Assembly: GCF_016734815.1 (NCBI RefSeq)
Contig: NZ_JAERQF010000018.1
Span: 40,435-104,434 of the forward strand
DNA: 64,000 nt
Direction: 5' to 3'
Source of the DNA: Hymenobacter rubidus
GTDB lineage: Bacteria; Bacteroidota; Bacteroidia; Cytophagales; Hymenobacteraceae
Below are positions 1-8,156 of this stretch, one piece after another. How positions within the stretch are numbered: the first letter of the stretch is position 1; the number at the start of each line of letters is the position of its first letter. The position numbers were made by a program, and so were the translations under genes. Under the pieces are notes generated by a model. That model ran no database searches. It saw nothing but the letters and a program-made list of their open reading frames with translations, and was not told where the DNA came from.

Positions 1-113
1 ACCACCACCACGTTCTGCACCGCCAGCAGCGGCCCGAGGGAAATGACGAAGGGCTCGCGCAGCGGCACAAGCAGCTTGTAGAGGCTAATGGCCTGGATGG
101 TGGTGCCGGGCAT
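1..113 (-). CDS. Mandelate racemase/muconate lactonizing enzyme family protein (N-terminus only)
   Basis: Only the first 37 codons are inside the window; the gene runs off the left edge. The translation begins MPGTTIQAISLYKLLVPLRE and continues with PFVISLGPL and QNVVV. This is the usual opening strand of the N-terminal capping domain of enolase-superfamily members (L-Ala-D/L-Glu epimerase and muconate cycloisomerase types), where a 'xLYKLxxPLxEPFxxSxG' pattern is common. The catalytic barrel with its Lys and metal ligands is not visible, so the substrate cannot be told. The start is the ATG at 113. The family assignment rests on a short stretch and is probable, not certain. Confidence 0.6.
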   Translation of the reverse strand, partial: MPGTTIQAISLYKLLVPLREPFVISLGPLLAVQNVVV

Positions 114-154
114 ACGGGTAAACGGTCAGAGCAAAAATTACCGCCCCAAAGTAG

Positions 155-174
155 CGCGGACTTTGCAGTCCGCG
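155..174. repeat. Short REP-like hairpin
   Basis: CGCGGACT and AGTCCGCG are perfect inverted arms around a TTGC loop. It is a one-arm relative of the GCGCGAACTTTGTAGTTCGCG-type repeats at 207-345, 24800-24936 and 36689-36768, carrying GGACT instead of GAACT with matching changes on both arms. Confidence 0.6.
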
Positions 175-206
175 TCGCCGGCGGCCAGTTGAAGGACCGG
201 ATTAGA

Positions 207-345
207 GCGGTTTCGGAGTCGGTGTACCGTAGCGCGAACTTTGCAGTTCGCGTCCCCGCGCCGTCTTATCGAAGCGACTGGCGCGGGGATGCGAACTACA
301 AAGTTCGCGATACTTCCAGCGCCTGGATGCCGACTCCGAAACCGC
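207..345. repeat. Compound palindromic repeat, family B copy 1
   Basis: Outer arms GCGGTTTCGGAGTCGG (207-222) and CCGACTCCGAAACCGC (330-345) enclose two inner hairpins of the type GCGAACTTTGnAGTTCGC, which are themselves inverted relative to each other. The centre contains TCTTATCGAAGC. Close relatives lie at 24800-24936 and 36689-36768. The structure resembles BIME/REP-type intergenic elements. Confidence 0.8.
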
Positions 346-363
346 TGTGGGAAGTCAGCCTCC

Positions 364-460
364 CCGGGCCGACGCCCCAGGCGTCCGACCGGTTGCCGCT
401 AGAACGACTCCCAAACGACCGTCGACCGACAACCGGTTGGACGCCAGGGCGTCGGCCCGG
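364..460. repeat. Long imperfect inverted repeat
   Basis: About 31 bases at 364-395 (beginning CCGGGCCGACGCCC) are repeated as the reverse complement at 430-460 with about two differences, around a loop of about 34 bases. It directly follows the family B repeat. No other copy was noticed in the window. Confidence 0.75.
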
Positions 461-634
461 CAAACGATACGCTTCCTAAACAGCTTCGAAAAGAGAATCA
501 CAAGTGGGAAATAAGGCCGTGAAACCCCGAATTGGTCTGCTACTACCGGGTATCCGTCGAGTGCAGTCGTGGAATGGTGCGCCAGGGCAAATTTTTGCCA
601 GCACAATACCTTTTACCACTCACTCACTTTCACT

Positions 635-1570
635 ATGAAAACCCTTACCCGCTTCACGCTGGCCCTGGCGGCCAGCCTCCTCAGCCTCGGCGCTACGCAG
701 GGCCAGGCCGTGGCCAATCTCGACCTTGAAACCTGGGCCACCCGCACCACTTCCGTGAGCGGTGGCGTGGAAGCCCCCGCCAACTGGCTCACCGACGACG
801 ACTTTTCGGCCGAATACAGCGGCCAGCCCCAAAACGGCAGCTACAACACCCTCGTCAAAACCACCGACGCCAACTCCGGCTCCTACGCCGCCAAGCTCAT
901 CACCGATGCCAGCGGCTACGCCAGCTACTTCGTGCTGGGCACCCGCGTGGCCACGGCCTCGCCGAACTCCTACGGCGGCGTGCCGTTTACGAGCCGGCCC
1001 GCGCAGCTGCAGTTTTACTACAAGCTGGCCGGCGCCAGCGCCGTGGCCGACTCGGCCTACGTGCTGCTGGAGCTGACCCGCACCGTGAACGGGGCCTCGC
1101 AGACGGTGGGCTTCGTGTCGCAGTACCTCACCAGCACGGCCACCAGCTACACGCTGGCCTCGTTCCCCATCACCTACAACTCGGCCACGACCGCCGCGCC
1201 CGATTCGGCCCACCTGGTTTTCGTATCGGGCACGGCCGCCAACATCACCACGGGCACCACGGTGTACATCGACGACATTAACCTGGGCAACGCCGTCACC
1301 GCCACCCGCAACCCGGCGCTGAATGCCGCTCTCAGCGTAGCCCCCAACCCCAGCCCAAACGGCGTGTTCACCCTCAGCAGCACCGAGCCGGCCCTGCTGG
1401 GCGCCCCCTACACCGTGACCGACGCCCTGGGCCGCGTGGTGGCGCAAGGCGCTTCAGTCGCTGCCACGGCCACGCGCCAGTTGGAGCTACCCACGGTGCC
1501 CGCTGGCCTCTACACCCTGCAGCTGCGCACTGCCCAGGGCATCGTGACGCGCAAGCTGGTGGTGCAATAG
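635..1570 (+). CDS. Secreted protein with T9SS C-terminal sorting domain
   Basis: This 311-residue protein starts with a clear signal peptide (MKTLTRFTLALAASLLSLGA, then TQGQA). The body (residues about 25-225) is rich in Ser, Thr and Tyr and reads like a carbohydrate-binding or jelly-roll beta-sandwich, with short strands such as LQFYYKL and VYIDDINLG; the latter is typical of PCMD or CBM-like domains. Residues about 230-311 form a type A T9SS sorting domain: SVAPNPSPNGVFTL, a DALGR turn, PAGLYTLQL and a basic end (VTRKLVVQ). It is probably exported by the Por system and attached to the surface. The ATG at 635 is chosen because it opens the signal peptide. The substrate is unknown. Confidence 0.85.
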   Translation: MKTLTRFTLALAASLLSLGATQGQAVANLDLETWATRTTSVSGGVEAPANWLTDDDFSAEYSGQPQNGSYNTLVKTTDANSGSYAAKLITDASGYASYFVLGTRVATASPNSYGGVPFTSRPAQLQFYYKLAGASAVADSAYVLLELTRTVNGASQTVGFVSQYLTSTATSYTLASFPITYNSATTAAPDSAHLVFVSGTAANITTGTTVYIDDINLGNAVTATRNPALNAALSVAPNPSPNGVFTLSSTEPALLGAPYTVTDALGRVVAQGASVAATATRQLELPTVPAGLYTLQLRTAQGIVTRKLVVQ

Positions 1571-1590
1571 TTAGGACGTTACTTTTTTTG

Positions 1591-1622
1591 CAACGGCTGT
1601 CCATTGGGTGGCCGTTGTTTTT
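1591..1622 (+). terminator. Rho-independent terminator
   Basis: CAACGGC and GCCGTTG pair around a 13-base loop and are followed by TTTTT, 20 bases after the stop of the T9SS gene. The T-run overlaps the stop codon of the convergent gene. Confidence 0.7.
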
Positions 1623-2301
1623 AACCTTCTTTTTTCAGGTTGAAGGCGTAGCGCAGCCCGATGCCGGCCCCAGGCTGCACTACCCAGCGGTAATCTTCGC
1701 GGGGGTTCAAGTACCAGTTGTTGGTGAGGTCGGCGGCCAGCTCCAGGTGCGGCGTCAGGTTGAAACCCAGCCCCAGGCCGCCGGTGAGGTACCAGTTGGC
1801 GGCCTGCAAATCCTGCTGAAACTGATTCTGCGCCTGGTTGGAGAGGGAATACGACTCCTGATGGAAGCGGTGGAGCAACAACGTAGGGCCCAGCAGCGCA
1901 TCCAGATGCAGCCGGTGTGTGGGCCGACGAGCTAGCCGAAAGCGAAGTAGCACCGGGACTGCTGCATTGAAATACTGCCGACGCTCGATGTACTCAATCA
2001 GCTGGCCATTCTGGCCAATGCTGGTTAAATCCGTCTGTTGCTGCTGATGGCGCTGCTGAAACCCCGCCTGCACGGCCACATGCGGCGTGAACTGATAGCC
2101 CCAATACCCATACCCTGGCCTGATAATGCCCTCCTGGGCCGTATAGACTGAAGTGGTGCGGAAAGCTTGAAAACCGGCGTGGAGCCCGACATACCATCGA
2201 TAGCGCGGTGGCGAGTCAGCCTGGACGACCTCCTGCGCCCAGCCGGGCAGACTCAACATTCCAAGCAGTACGCCTGGCAGCATCCGTCCAATACCAAACA
2301 T
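1621..2301 (-). CDS. Outer membrane beta-barrel (porin-like) protein
   Basis: A 226-residue protein with an N-terminal signal peptide (MLPGVLLGMLSLPGWAQ). It is followed by alternating hydrophobic/polar strands with aromatic girdles (YRWYVGLHAGFQ, YGYWGYQFTPHVAVQAGF, LHLDALLGPTLLL, WYLTGGLGLGFNLTPHLELAADL) and ends in a final strand GAGIGLRYAFNL. This is the pattern of small 8-stranded PorT/OmpW-like barrels of Bacteroidota (outer membrane beta-barrel or DUF3575-type). A TTG at 2304 is also open, but the ATG at 2301 is preferred. It converges on the T9SS gene upstream. The specific role is unknown. Confidence 0.75.
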   Translation of the reverse strand: MFGIGRMLPGVLLGMLSLPGWAQEVVQADSPPRYRWYVGLHAGFQAFRTTSVYTAQEGIIRPGYGYWGYQFTPHVAVQAGFQQRHQQQQTDLTSIGQNGQLIEYIERRQYFNAAVPVLLRFRLARRPTHRLHLDALLGPTLLLHRFHQESYSLSNQAQNQFQQDLQAANWYLTGGLGLGFNLTPHLELAADLTNNWYLNPREDYRWVVQPGAGIGLRYAFNLKKEG

Positions 2302-2638
2302 CAAAAGCGCAGCCGGGGAAAAGACAGCCAGTCATATCATCGTTGGTCGAAGCTCTTTATTGTGCCAAGCTCTTGGGTTTCTGCCCTCCTCGCTGACCAG
2401 TAAGACGCCGAAGCCGCCCGAGGCCACAGTCGCCAACTCCTCCACACCGAGCTTCTGTACAGCGGGGAATGCCCCGTGTATGTCAGCACCGACGCCCGCC
2501 AGCACCCTGCGTGGTGACGGACACGCCCGCCCCGCCCGCCGCCCCGGGGCCGCCCCTGGCGCAGCGGCCGGGTGGGCGGGAACGAAACAGGGCACCCCGT
2601 GAGGTACCCTGTTTTGGTTTAACTATGGCTGTTAGAAT
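2302..2638. other. Intergenic region without a convincing gene
   Basis: This 337-base stretch holds a GC-rich block (about 2520-2580) and the hairpin at 2585-2614. An 87-codon minus-strand frame covers most of it, with a stretch reading GADIHGAFPAVQKLGVEELAT. That stretch looks protein-like, but no family or good start could be recognised, so it may be a decayed gene fragment. Confidence 0.4.
2585..2614 (-). terminator. Probable terminator hairpin of the AT-rich lipoprotein gene
   Basis: AAACAGGGCACC and GGTACCCTGTTT form a 12-bp stem with one mismatch and a 6-base loop, about 25 bases beyond the stop of the minus-strand lipoprotein. The run after the stem on the minus strand is TTTCGTT, a weak T-tract. 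Confidence 0.5.
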
Positions 2639-3280
2639 TCAGTGTTTTATAGGTACTAGCTTGCCTGTTGAATCTTCCGCAACAGGAAACACTCTTCCAG
2701 TTGAATCATACAGATGAGGGCCATTTAATATTTTAAGAGTCTTTACTGTGCACCCCTGTTCAATAAGAGCTTGAAAATTATCCACACATCTAAGCGGAAC
2801 CATGTAGTAGGTTCCAATATCAGAAGCACCTGAAGAGCAATTACGAAAGACGGCGAAACGAGCATCGTTTCGACTGATACCCCAGCCTCTGTCTCCTCTA
2901 CATCCAAACATCCAAATAGGCATTGGCTGTTCATTCCAAGGTATAAAATCAGTGTATGACACTACTTCCCGGCCACGGACAAAAAGCAACCTCCTGAATC
3001 CGTCTGGCACCGCCCCTTCATACCATTCGAACCCTATTTTACTGTTGATTTCGGCATTATCTGGTACTGAACCGCCTCTAAAGAAATAAACTGAATCCCA
3101 TTCAAAGTCAGTCAGGTCACTTAAATTAAGCACCCGATAACCATGAGTCATGGTACGCACAGGTTCCATTTGCTGGCGCATCTTTTCCAAGAGCTCATCA
3201 TTACTTCCTGTGCATCCAACTAGCAGCATTGATGCAATGACAAGGGCGGCAGTAACCCAAAGGCAAGAGGTTATTCTCAT
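2639..3280 (-). CDS. Hypothetical lipoprotein, AT-rich
   Basis: A 213-residue protein with a lipoprotein signal peptide (MRITSCLWVTAALVIASMLLVGC) whose lipobox LVGC ends at Cys23. The mature part contains 'LNLSDLTDFEWDSVYFFRGG', typical of small Bacteroidota lipoproteins of unknown function, and several Cys (FGCRGD, FRNCSS, LRCVD, EQGC). An upstream in-frame ATG at 3292 is also possible. Hand counts on two lines give 37-48% GC, well below the flanking genes at roughly 65%, so it may have been acquired recently. It probably resides in the inner leaflet of the outer membrane or in the periplasm. No function is proposed. Confidence 0.75.
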   Translation of the reverse strand: MRITSCLWVTAALVIASMLLVGCTGSNDELLEKMRQQMEPVRTMTHGYRVLNLSDLTDFEWDSVYFFRGGSVPDNAEINSKIGFEWYEGAVPDGFRRLLFVRGREVVSYTDFIPWNEQPMPIWMFGCRGDRGWGISRNDARFAVFRNCSSGASDIGTYYMVPLRCVDNFQALIEQGCTVKTLKILNGPHLYDSTGRVFPVAEDSTGKLVPIKH

Positions 3281-3307
3281 CAGCGGCACCATAATTAGGA
3301 TTCAGTT

Positions 3308-5770
3308 CTATTCCTTTTCCCCCGCCCCACTCGCCACCACGTTCACGCGCACCTCGCCGAAGCCGACGGGCACCACGAGGCTGGGCAGGGTGAGGCCCGT
3401 TTCCAGCGTGGCATCCGTCACGTTAGCAGCTTGGCCGTCGGCTTGCGCGGCGAGGGCGCCGGCCACACCGTGCAGCACCACGCGGTAGGTGGCGTAGCTG
3501 GGCGCGTAGTCGCCTTCGATGGCCTGGGTGAGTACGAGGCCCTCGGCGGAGCCGGTGACGGTGAAGCGGCGCACGGTTTTGTGGCCTTCGAAGTAGGCGT
3601 AGCCTTCGCCGCCGTCGTCGTAGAGGACGCTCTCGGCGGTGCCGTTTTTGTAGTACACGTGCAGGGTGAGCTCGGTGACGGGGGTTTCGCCCACGTACTG
3701 CATCACCGGCTGCATGGGCACCACCGCGCCGGCCTTGATGAAGAGCGGAATGCGGGTGAGGTCGGCGGCGGCCCAGACTTCGCTGCCGCCGGCCTGGGGC
3801 GTGTCGGTCCAGTAGTAGAACCAATCGCCGCGGGGCAGGTACATCCAGCGGCCATCGGCGCCGGGCGTGGTGATGGGGCAGACAAGCAGGTGGTCGCCGA
3901 GGCCGAATTCGGCCATGCGCAGGTAGGTTTCGGTGTCGTTCTGGTCGAGGAAGGTGAGCGGGCGCAGCATGGGCGTGCCCTTAGTGGCGTACTGCCAGAA
4001 GGCGGTGTACACGTAGGGCAGCAGGCGGTAGCGCAACTCGATGAAGGAGCGGGCCAAATCGGTCACCTCGTCGCCGAAGCTCCAGGGCTCCTGGTCGCCG
4101 TGGTCGCCGGATGAGTGGGTGCGGAAGAACGGGTGGAAGGCCCCCAGGGCAATCCAGCGGGCGTAGAGCTCGCCGGTGGGCGTGTCGATGAAGCCGCCGA
4201 TATCGGAGCCGATGAAGCTGAAGCCCGAGATGCTCAGGCGCTGGCACTGGATGTTGGCCAGCCAGAGGTGCTCCCAGCTGGCGATGTTGTCGCCGGTCCA
4301 GCCCGAGGAGTAGCGCTGGCCGCCGCTGTAGGTGCTGCGCGTGATGGTGAAGGGCCGGTTGGGGTAGCTGAACTTCTTCACGCCGTCGTTGGTGGCGCGG
4401 GCCATCTGCATGCCGTAGATGTTGTGGGCCTTCTGGTGCGAGGCCCAGTGGCCGTCGTACTCGAAGCGCACATCGGGCGGGAAAGTGCCTTTTTCGAATA
4501 CCGCCGGCTCGTTCATGTCGTTCCACACGCCCTTCACGCCGATGTCCTGAATCAATTCCTGAAACAGCCCGGCCCACCACTCGCGCACCCGCGGCGCGGT
4601 GAAATCGGGGAAGTTGCAGAGGCCGGGCCACACGGAGCCTTTCATCAGCGGGCCGTCGGCGCGGCGGCAGAAGTAGTCGTTGGCCACGCCCTCCTTGTAC
4701 ACCGAATATTCGGGGTCAATCTTGATGCCGGGGTCGATTATGACGATGGTTTTGAAGCCGTCGGCGGCCAGCTCCTGCACCATGCGCTTGGGCTCGGGGA
4801 AGTGCGACTTGCTCCAGGTGAAGCAGCGGTAGCCCTCCATGTAGTCGATGTCGAGGTAAAGCGCGTCGCAGGGAATCTGGCGGTCGCGCAGGCCGCTGGC
4901 AATTTCCTTCACGTTGCTCTCCGGGAAGTAGCTCCACTTGCACTGGTGGTAGCCCAGCGTCCAGAGCGGCGGCAGCTCGGGCGGGCAGGTGAGCAGGGTG
5001 TATTCCTGGGTCACCTCCATCAGGGTGGGGCCGTAGATAAAGTAGTAGTTCAGCTCGCCGCCCTGGGCCCAGAAGCTGGTCACGTCGGCGCGCTCGGCCG
5101 CGAAGTCGAAGCTGGCCTTGAAGGTGTTGTCGAAGAAGATGCCGTGCCCGATTTTCTGGTGCAGCACGTGGTAGAACGGGATGTTCTTATACAGCGGGTC
5201 GGAGCCCTTCACGTAGCCGTAGGTATCGGAGCCCCAGTTGGTGAAGCGCTTGCCGCGCAGGTTCATGTTGTCGGGCTTGTCGCCGAGGCCGTAGTAGTGC
5301 ACGCCGGCGGGCACCTGCTTGCTCATCTTCACGATGTCGTTGCCGGTGTCGTAGTCGTACTCCCAGTGGAAGCCCTTTTCGTCGTCGCTCAGGATGGTGC
5401 CGGAGCGGTCCAACACGCGGGCCTTCAGGTTTTCCTTCTGAATAATGCAGATAAGCCGGGCCGTGGTGAGGCGGTAATGGTCGGGCTTCTCGCGGAATTC
5501 CACCAGCGCCGGGGCCATGCGCGTAGTAGCGTCGGCCGGCACGGCGTAGGAGAAATCGGGGTTCAGCGGGCCGTCGGTGAGGTAGCGGAAGCGGAGGATT
5601 TTATCGGAGAGGACGTGCAATAAGAGCCGCACACCGTTCTGGCACACGAAGAGGAAGCGACTGTCGCCCAGCTCTTCGACGCGCAGCACCTCGCCGGGAA
5701 ATTGCTCCTGGTGGCTTTGGGCCGCCAGGTCGTTCACCATATAGTTATTTTCCTGAATTGTATTATCCAT
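3308..5770 (-). CDS. GH31 alpha-glucosidase
   Basis: An 820-residue glycoside hydrolase family 31 enzyme that removes terminal alpha-linked glucose from maltooligosaccharides or related glucosides. The catalytic nucleophile lies in the family signature WNDMNEPAVF (about residue 412) and the acid/base in WTGDNIASW (about 492). Other GH31 hallmarks are GYHQCKWSY, DALYLDIDYMEGY and GSDIGGF, and the C-terminal part has beta-sandwich domains including DUF5110-like LYDDGGEGYAY. The frame stays open upstream to 5923, but the start MDNTIQENNY at 5770 is chosen because the extension lacks protein character. With no clear signal peptide it is probably cytoplasmic, unlike the second GH31 at 25034-27949. 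It is divergent from the glycosyltransferase-like gene. Confidence 0.92.
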   Translation of the reverse strand: MDNTIQENNYMVNDLAAQSHQEQFPGEVLRVEELGDSRFLFVCQNGVRLLLHVLSDKILRFRYLTDGPLNPDFSYAVPADATTRMAPALVEFREKPDHYRLTTARLICIIQKENLKARVLDRSGTILSDDEKGFHWEYDYDTGNDIVKMSKQVPAGVHYYGLGDKPDNMNLRGKRFTNWGSDTYGYVKGSDPLYKNIPFYHVLHQKIGHGIFFDNTFKASFDFAAERADVTSFWAQGGELNYYFIYGPTLMEVTQEYTLLTCPPELPPLWTLGYHQCKWSYFPESNVKEIASGLRDRQIPCDALYLDIDYMEGYRCFTWSKSHFPEPKRMVQELAADGFKTIVIIDPGIKIDPEYSVYKEGVANDYFCRRADGPLMKGSVWPGLCNFPDFTAPRVREWWAGLFQELIQDIGVKGVWNDMNEPAVFEKGTFPPDVRFEYDGHWASHQKAHNIYGMQMARATNDGVKKFSYPNRPFTITRSTYSGGQRYSSGWTGDNIASWEHLWLANIQCQRLSISGFSFIGSDIGGFIDTPTGELYARWIALGAFHPFFRTHSSGDHGDQEPWSFGDEVTDLARSFIELRYRLLPYVYTAFWQYATKGTPMLRPLTFLDQNDTETYLRMAEFGLGDHLLVCPITTPGADGRWMYLPRGDWFYYWTDTPQAGGSEVWAAADLTRIPLFIKAGAVVPMQPVMQYVGETPVTELTLHVYYKNGTAESVLYDDGGEGYAYFEGHKTVRRFTVTGSAEGLVLTQAIEGDYAPSYATYRVVLHGVAGALAAQADGQAANVTDATLETGLTLPSLVVPVGFGEVRVNVVASGAGEKE

Positions 5771-5995
5771 AAATTTTTGCTGAGCGGAAGGCAAAAGCGC
5801 TAAGGAAGCGAGCCAAAAAAGGCCAGAGAGGCCGGTTAATCGAAGGTTAAGTACGCAAGTTACTTTTTTAGCCCAGTCCCTCGCGAAATTTTCGATGAAC
5901 ATATGGCCCGGCTGGCGTAGCATTGGGAGTTAATTGGCCGAAGGCGCCGGGTGTGCCCGTTCATCGGCCCGTTTTGCCCTTTCCATTCCCCTGCC

Positions 5996-7417
5996 ATGAC
6001 CTCGCCCGAGTTTTCCGTACTGCTGCTAGCCTGGGATGACGCCGACCCTGGCGTGGCCGTACTCGGCGGGGCCGCCCTGCCTCCTACCCGCTCGCTGGTG
6101 TACCAATTGGCCGAACAGCATCCGGTACTGGCCTTCTACCCGCACCTGCCCACCCCCGAAACGCCGGCCGAAGCATCTCCGCGCGACGAGCCAACTTCGG
6201 CTCCTAACGATGCGCACGCGGCAGCCACCAGCCCTGTTGCACCGGATGCCCCCGACCAGCCCGGCGTGCGCCTATTGCCGGCCGCCACGCTTCCTCCGTC
6301 GGCAGCGAAACACCTTGGCGCAGCGCCCCGGTCCAGCATGATTGGCTTGTCGGAGCTGGAAACCAGCCGCGCCCCGCTGCCAGCCGACGGAGCTACGCTT
6401 CCCCTCGAAGGCGCACCGGTGCCCCCGCCCCAGCGCTGGGAGTTGCCGCCGCCAGCACTGCTCGGCCACAACCAATGGCCCGCAGGCGCCGAGCCCACCG
6501 CGCCCGATTACCACTGGCAGGCACCGGCCGAACCCTACGTAGGCGCGGGTGCGCTCAGCTCTTATCCGGCGCCCGTTGTTTACCCCGCCCCGCCGCCGGT
6601 CCCCGCTATAGTCCATGTCAGTCTGAAGGGAGCGCAAACGCCAACCACGCCGCCAGCGCAGGAGCCAGCTGCGCCGCCACTGAGCGAGCAGGAAACGGCT
6701 TCACCAGTTGGCGCCGTTGAGCTTCCTGCCAGTGAACCGACCGCCAGTCCGCCGCCCGCCACTGAGCCGCCGGCCACTGCCGACACCCACGACGCTAGCG
6801 CAACCGAACTGGCTACTATTCAGCATCCCGAGCTGCTTGATGAGCCCACGGAAGAAATAGGTCCCGCCGAAGCAAACGACATGTTTGCCCCCGAAGACGA
6901 CATCGTGCCCGATGTGCTGCCGACAGCTGTTCCTGTTTCGCCCGCTGTTATTTCCGCTCCTGCACCAGCGCAACCGGCCGCAACGGTGGCTGCTGCCGTT
7001 GCTACACCGGCCCCGGTCGTGGTGCAACCTAAGTTAGATGGGCTGAATTTTCGGATGATTCAGTACGCCCGCCGGGCGGCGCAGTTGGCCCAGTCCCGGT
7101 CCGAATTTGGGGTGATTTATGCGCCCAACTGGCCGGCCTGGCTGGCGGCGCAGGAAATCCGCAACAGTTCGCGCATGCCGCTGGTGCTGTACGTGGCCAG
7201 TCTGGTGGCCGACTTCACCGTTCCCGCCGAGCGCGGCTGGCTGCAGGAAGTGGAGCGCATGACCCTGCGCCGCGCCCACGTCATTCTGGTGCCCGACGAG
7301 GCCATCCGGCGGCGCCTGCACCTACTCTACCCGGACACCACCGGAAAAACCCGCGTAGTGGCCGCCGACGACGAAGACACCGTGCAACGCGTGCTGGGCG
7401 AAGTCGCGCTTTACTAG
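5996..7417 (+). CDS. Glycosyltransferase-like protein with a very long Pro/Ala-rich insert
   Basis: This 473-residue protein has two recognisable ends. Residues 1-50 (FSVLLLAWDD, RSLVYQLAEQHPVLAFYPHLP) and about 345-473 (FRMIQYARRAAQLAQ, FGVIYAPNWPAWLAAQEIR, PLVLYVASLVADF, RGWLQEVERMTLRRAHVILVPD) together resemble the N-terminal Rossmann half of GT4-type glycosyltransferases and glycogen synthases. Between them lie almost 300 residues of Pro, Ala, Glu and Thr, surely disordered. The C-terminal nucleotide-sugar domain is missing, so transferase activity is doubtful. Its position next to a GH31 gene suggests a link to glucan metabolism, but this is inference. The ATG at 5996 is preferred over an upstream frame start at 5951. 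Confidence 0.6.
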   Translation: MTSPEFSVLLLAWDDADPGVAVLGGAALPPTRSLVYQLAEQHPVLAFYPHLPTPETPAEASPRDEPTSAPNDAHAAATSPVAPDAPDQPGVRLLPAATLPPSAAKHLGAAPRSSMIGLSELETSRAPLPADGATLPLEGAPVPPPQRWELPPPALLGHNQWPAGAEPTAPDYHWQAPAEPYVGAGALSSYPAPVVYPAPPPVPAIVHVSLKGAQTPTTPPAQEPAAPPLSEQETASPVGAVELPASEPTASPPPATEPPATADTHDASATELATIQHPELLDEPTEEIGPAEANDMFAPEDDIVPDVLPTAVPVSPAVISAPAPAQPAATVAAAVATPAPVVVQPKLDGLNFRMIQYARRAAQLAQSRSEFGVIYAPNWPAWLAAQEIRNSSRMPLVLYVASLVADFTVPAERGWLQEVERMTLRRAHVILVPDEAIRRRLHLLYPDTTGKTRVVAADDEDTVQRVLGEVALY

Positions 7418-7443
7418 CTTTTTTTGCACAACAATACAGAAGT

Positions 7444-7541
7444 ACGTCATGCAGAGCGCAGCGAAGCATCTCGCATGTGGTAGTAACTCAATCAAAGATT
7501 ACTATGGCACGCGAGATGCTTCGCTGCGCTCTGCATGACGT
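7444..7541. repeat. Palindromic repeat, family A copy
   Basis: 31-base perfect inverted arms (7444-7474 and 7511-7541) contain CATGCAGAGCGCAGCGAAGC. The loop of 36 bases is AT-rich. It lies between two co-oriented genes. Confidence 0.85.
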
Positions 7542-7587
7542 TCTTGTTCTGAATTATGACTAAGCAGCACCAGAAACCAACAGCCAT

Positions 7588-8058
7588 ATGCAGCCTGAAC
7601 ACGAATTTGAAGCCGTTTTAGAAGCCGGTGATGGGGACGGCGGGGTGTTCGTCGTGGTGCCTTTTTCGGTGCCCGAGGTGTACGGCACGCGCGGCCGGGT
7701 CCCCATCCAGGCTACTTTCGACGGCTACCCGTACCAGGGCAGCATCACGCCGCTCGGCGATGGCCACCACGCCCTGCTCATCCTCAAGCAAATCCGCAAA
7801 GCCATCGACAAAACCGTGGGTGACACGGTGCGCGTGACCCTGAGCCGCGACGTGACCGAGCGCAAAATGGAAGCCCCCGCCGACCTGGCCGAGCAGCTGG
7901 CCACCAACCCCAAAGCCGCTGCCTACTTCGCCAAGCTGGCCTACACCCACCAGCGCGAGTACATCAACTGGCTCAAGGGCGCCAAAAAGCCCGAAACCCG
8001 CACCCGCCGCCTGGGCGAAATCGTGGCCATGCTGGCTCAGGGCCGCAAGCGCGGCTGA
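7588..8058 (+). CDS. DUF1905 / YdeI-OmpD-associated family protein
   Basis: A 156-residue soluble protein. Residues about 5-90 match the DUF1905 beta-barrel (FEAVLEAGDGDGGVFVVVPFSVPEVYGTRGRVPI, FDGYPYQGSITPLGDGHHALLILKQIRKAI, GDTVRVTLSRD). Residues about 95-156 match the YdeI/OmpD-associated helical tail (LAEQLATNPKAAAYFAKL, HQREYINWLKGAKKPETRTRRLGEIVAMLAQGRK). The two together are a common bacterial architecture of unknown biochemical role, sometimes named bacteriocin-protection protein. The start is the ATG at 7588. It stands alone, 47 bases after a family A palindrome. Confidence 0.85.
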   Translation: MQPEHEFEAVLEAGDGDGGVFVVVPFSVPEVYGTRGRVPIQATFDGYPYQGSITPLGDGHHALLILKQIRKAIDKTVGDTVRVTLSRDVTERKMEAPADLAEQLATNPKAAAYFAKLAYTHQREYINWLKGAKKPETRTRRLGEIVAMLAQGRKRG

Positions 8059-8156
8059 GCCATACGATTGGGCTTGGAGTAGTTTTTGCAGGAAGATTAG
8101 GCGTTCAAAATAAGCGTTTTGGAGCCTGTTGATTTCCCGCTTTTACTACCGTCTGC

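Larger units (their letters stand above)
114..634. other. Repeat-rich intergenic region
   Basis: No gene is supported in these 521 bases. They hold three palindromic structures in a row (155-174, 207-345 and 364-460) between two divergently oriented genes. Short open frames here are built from the repeats and do not resemble proteins. A TACCTTTT stretch at 607-614, 20 bases before the next gene, is a near match to the Bacteroidota -7 box. Confidence 0.6.

Noticed and set aside
189..479. 96-codon open frame in the first intergenic region
   Set aside because: It is translated entirely from palindromic repeats.
2332..2595. 87-codon minus-strand frame with GADIHGAFPAVQKLGVEELAT
   Set aside because: The stretch is protein-like and vaguely recalls a metallophosphatase 'DIHG' block, but no further motif or start supports it; it is mentioned only as a possible remnant.
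4115..5623. 502-codon plus-strand open frame
   Set aside because: It is antisense to the GH31 gene and rich in Val, Ala, Gly and His, as expected from the complement of a GC-rich gene; no domain was recognised.
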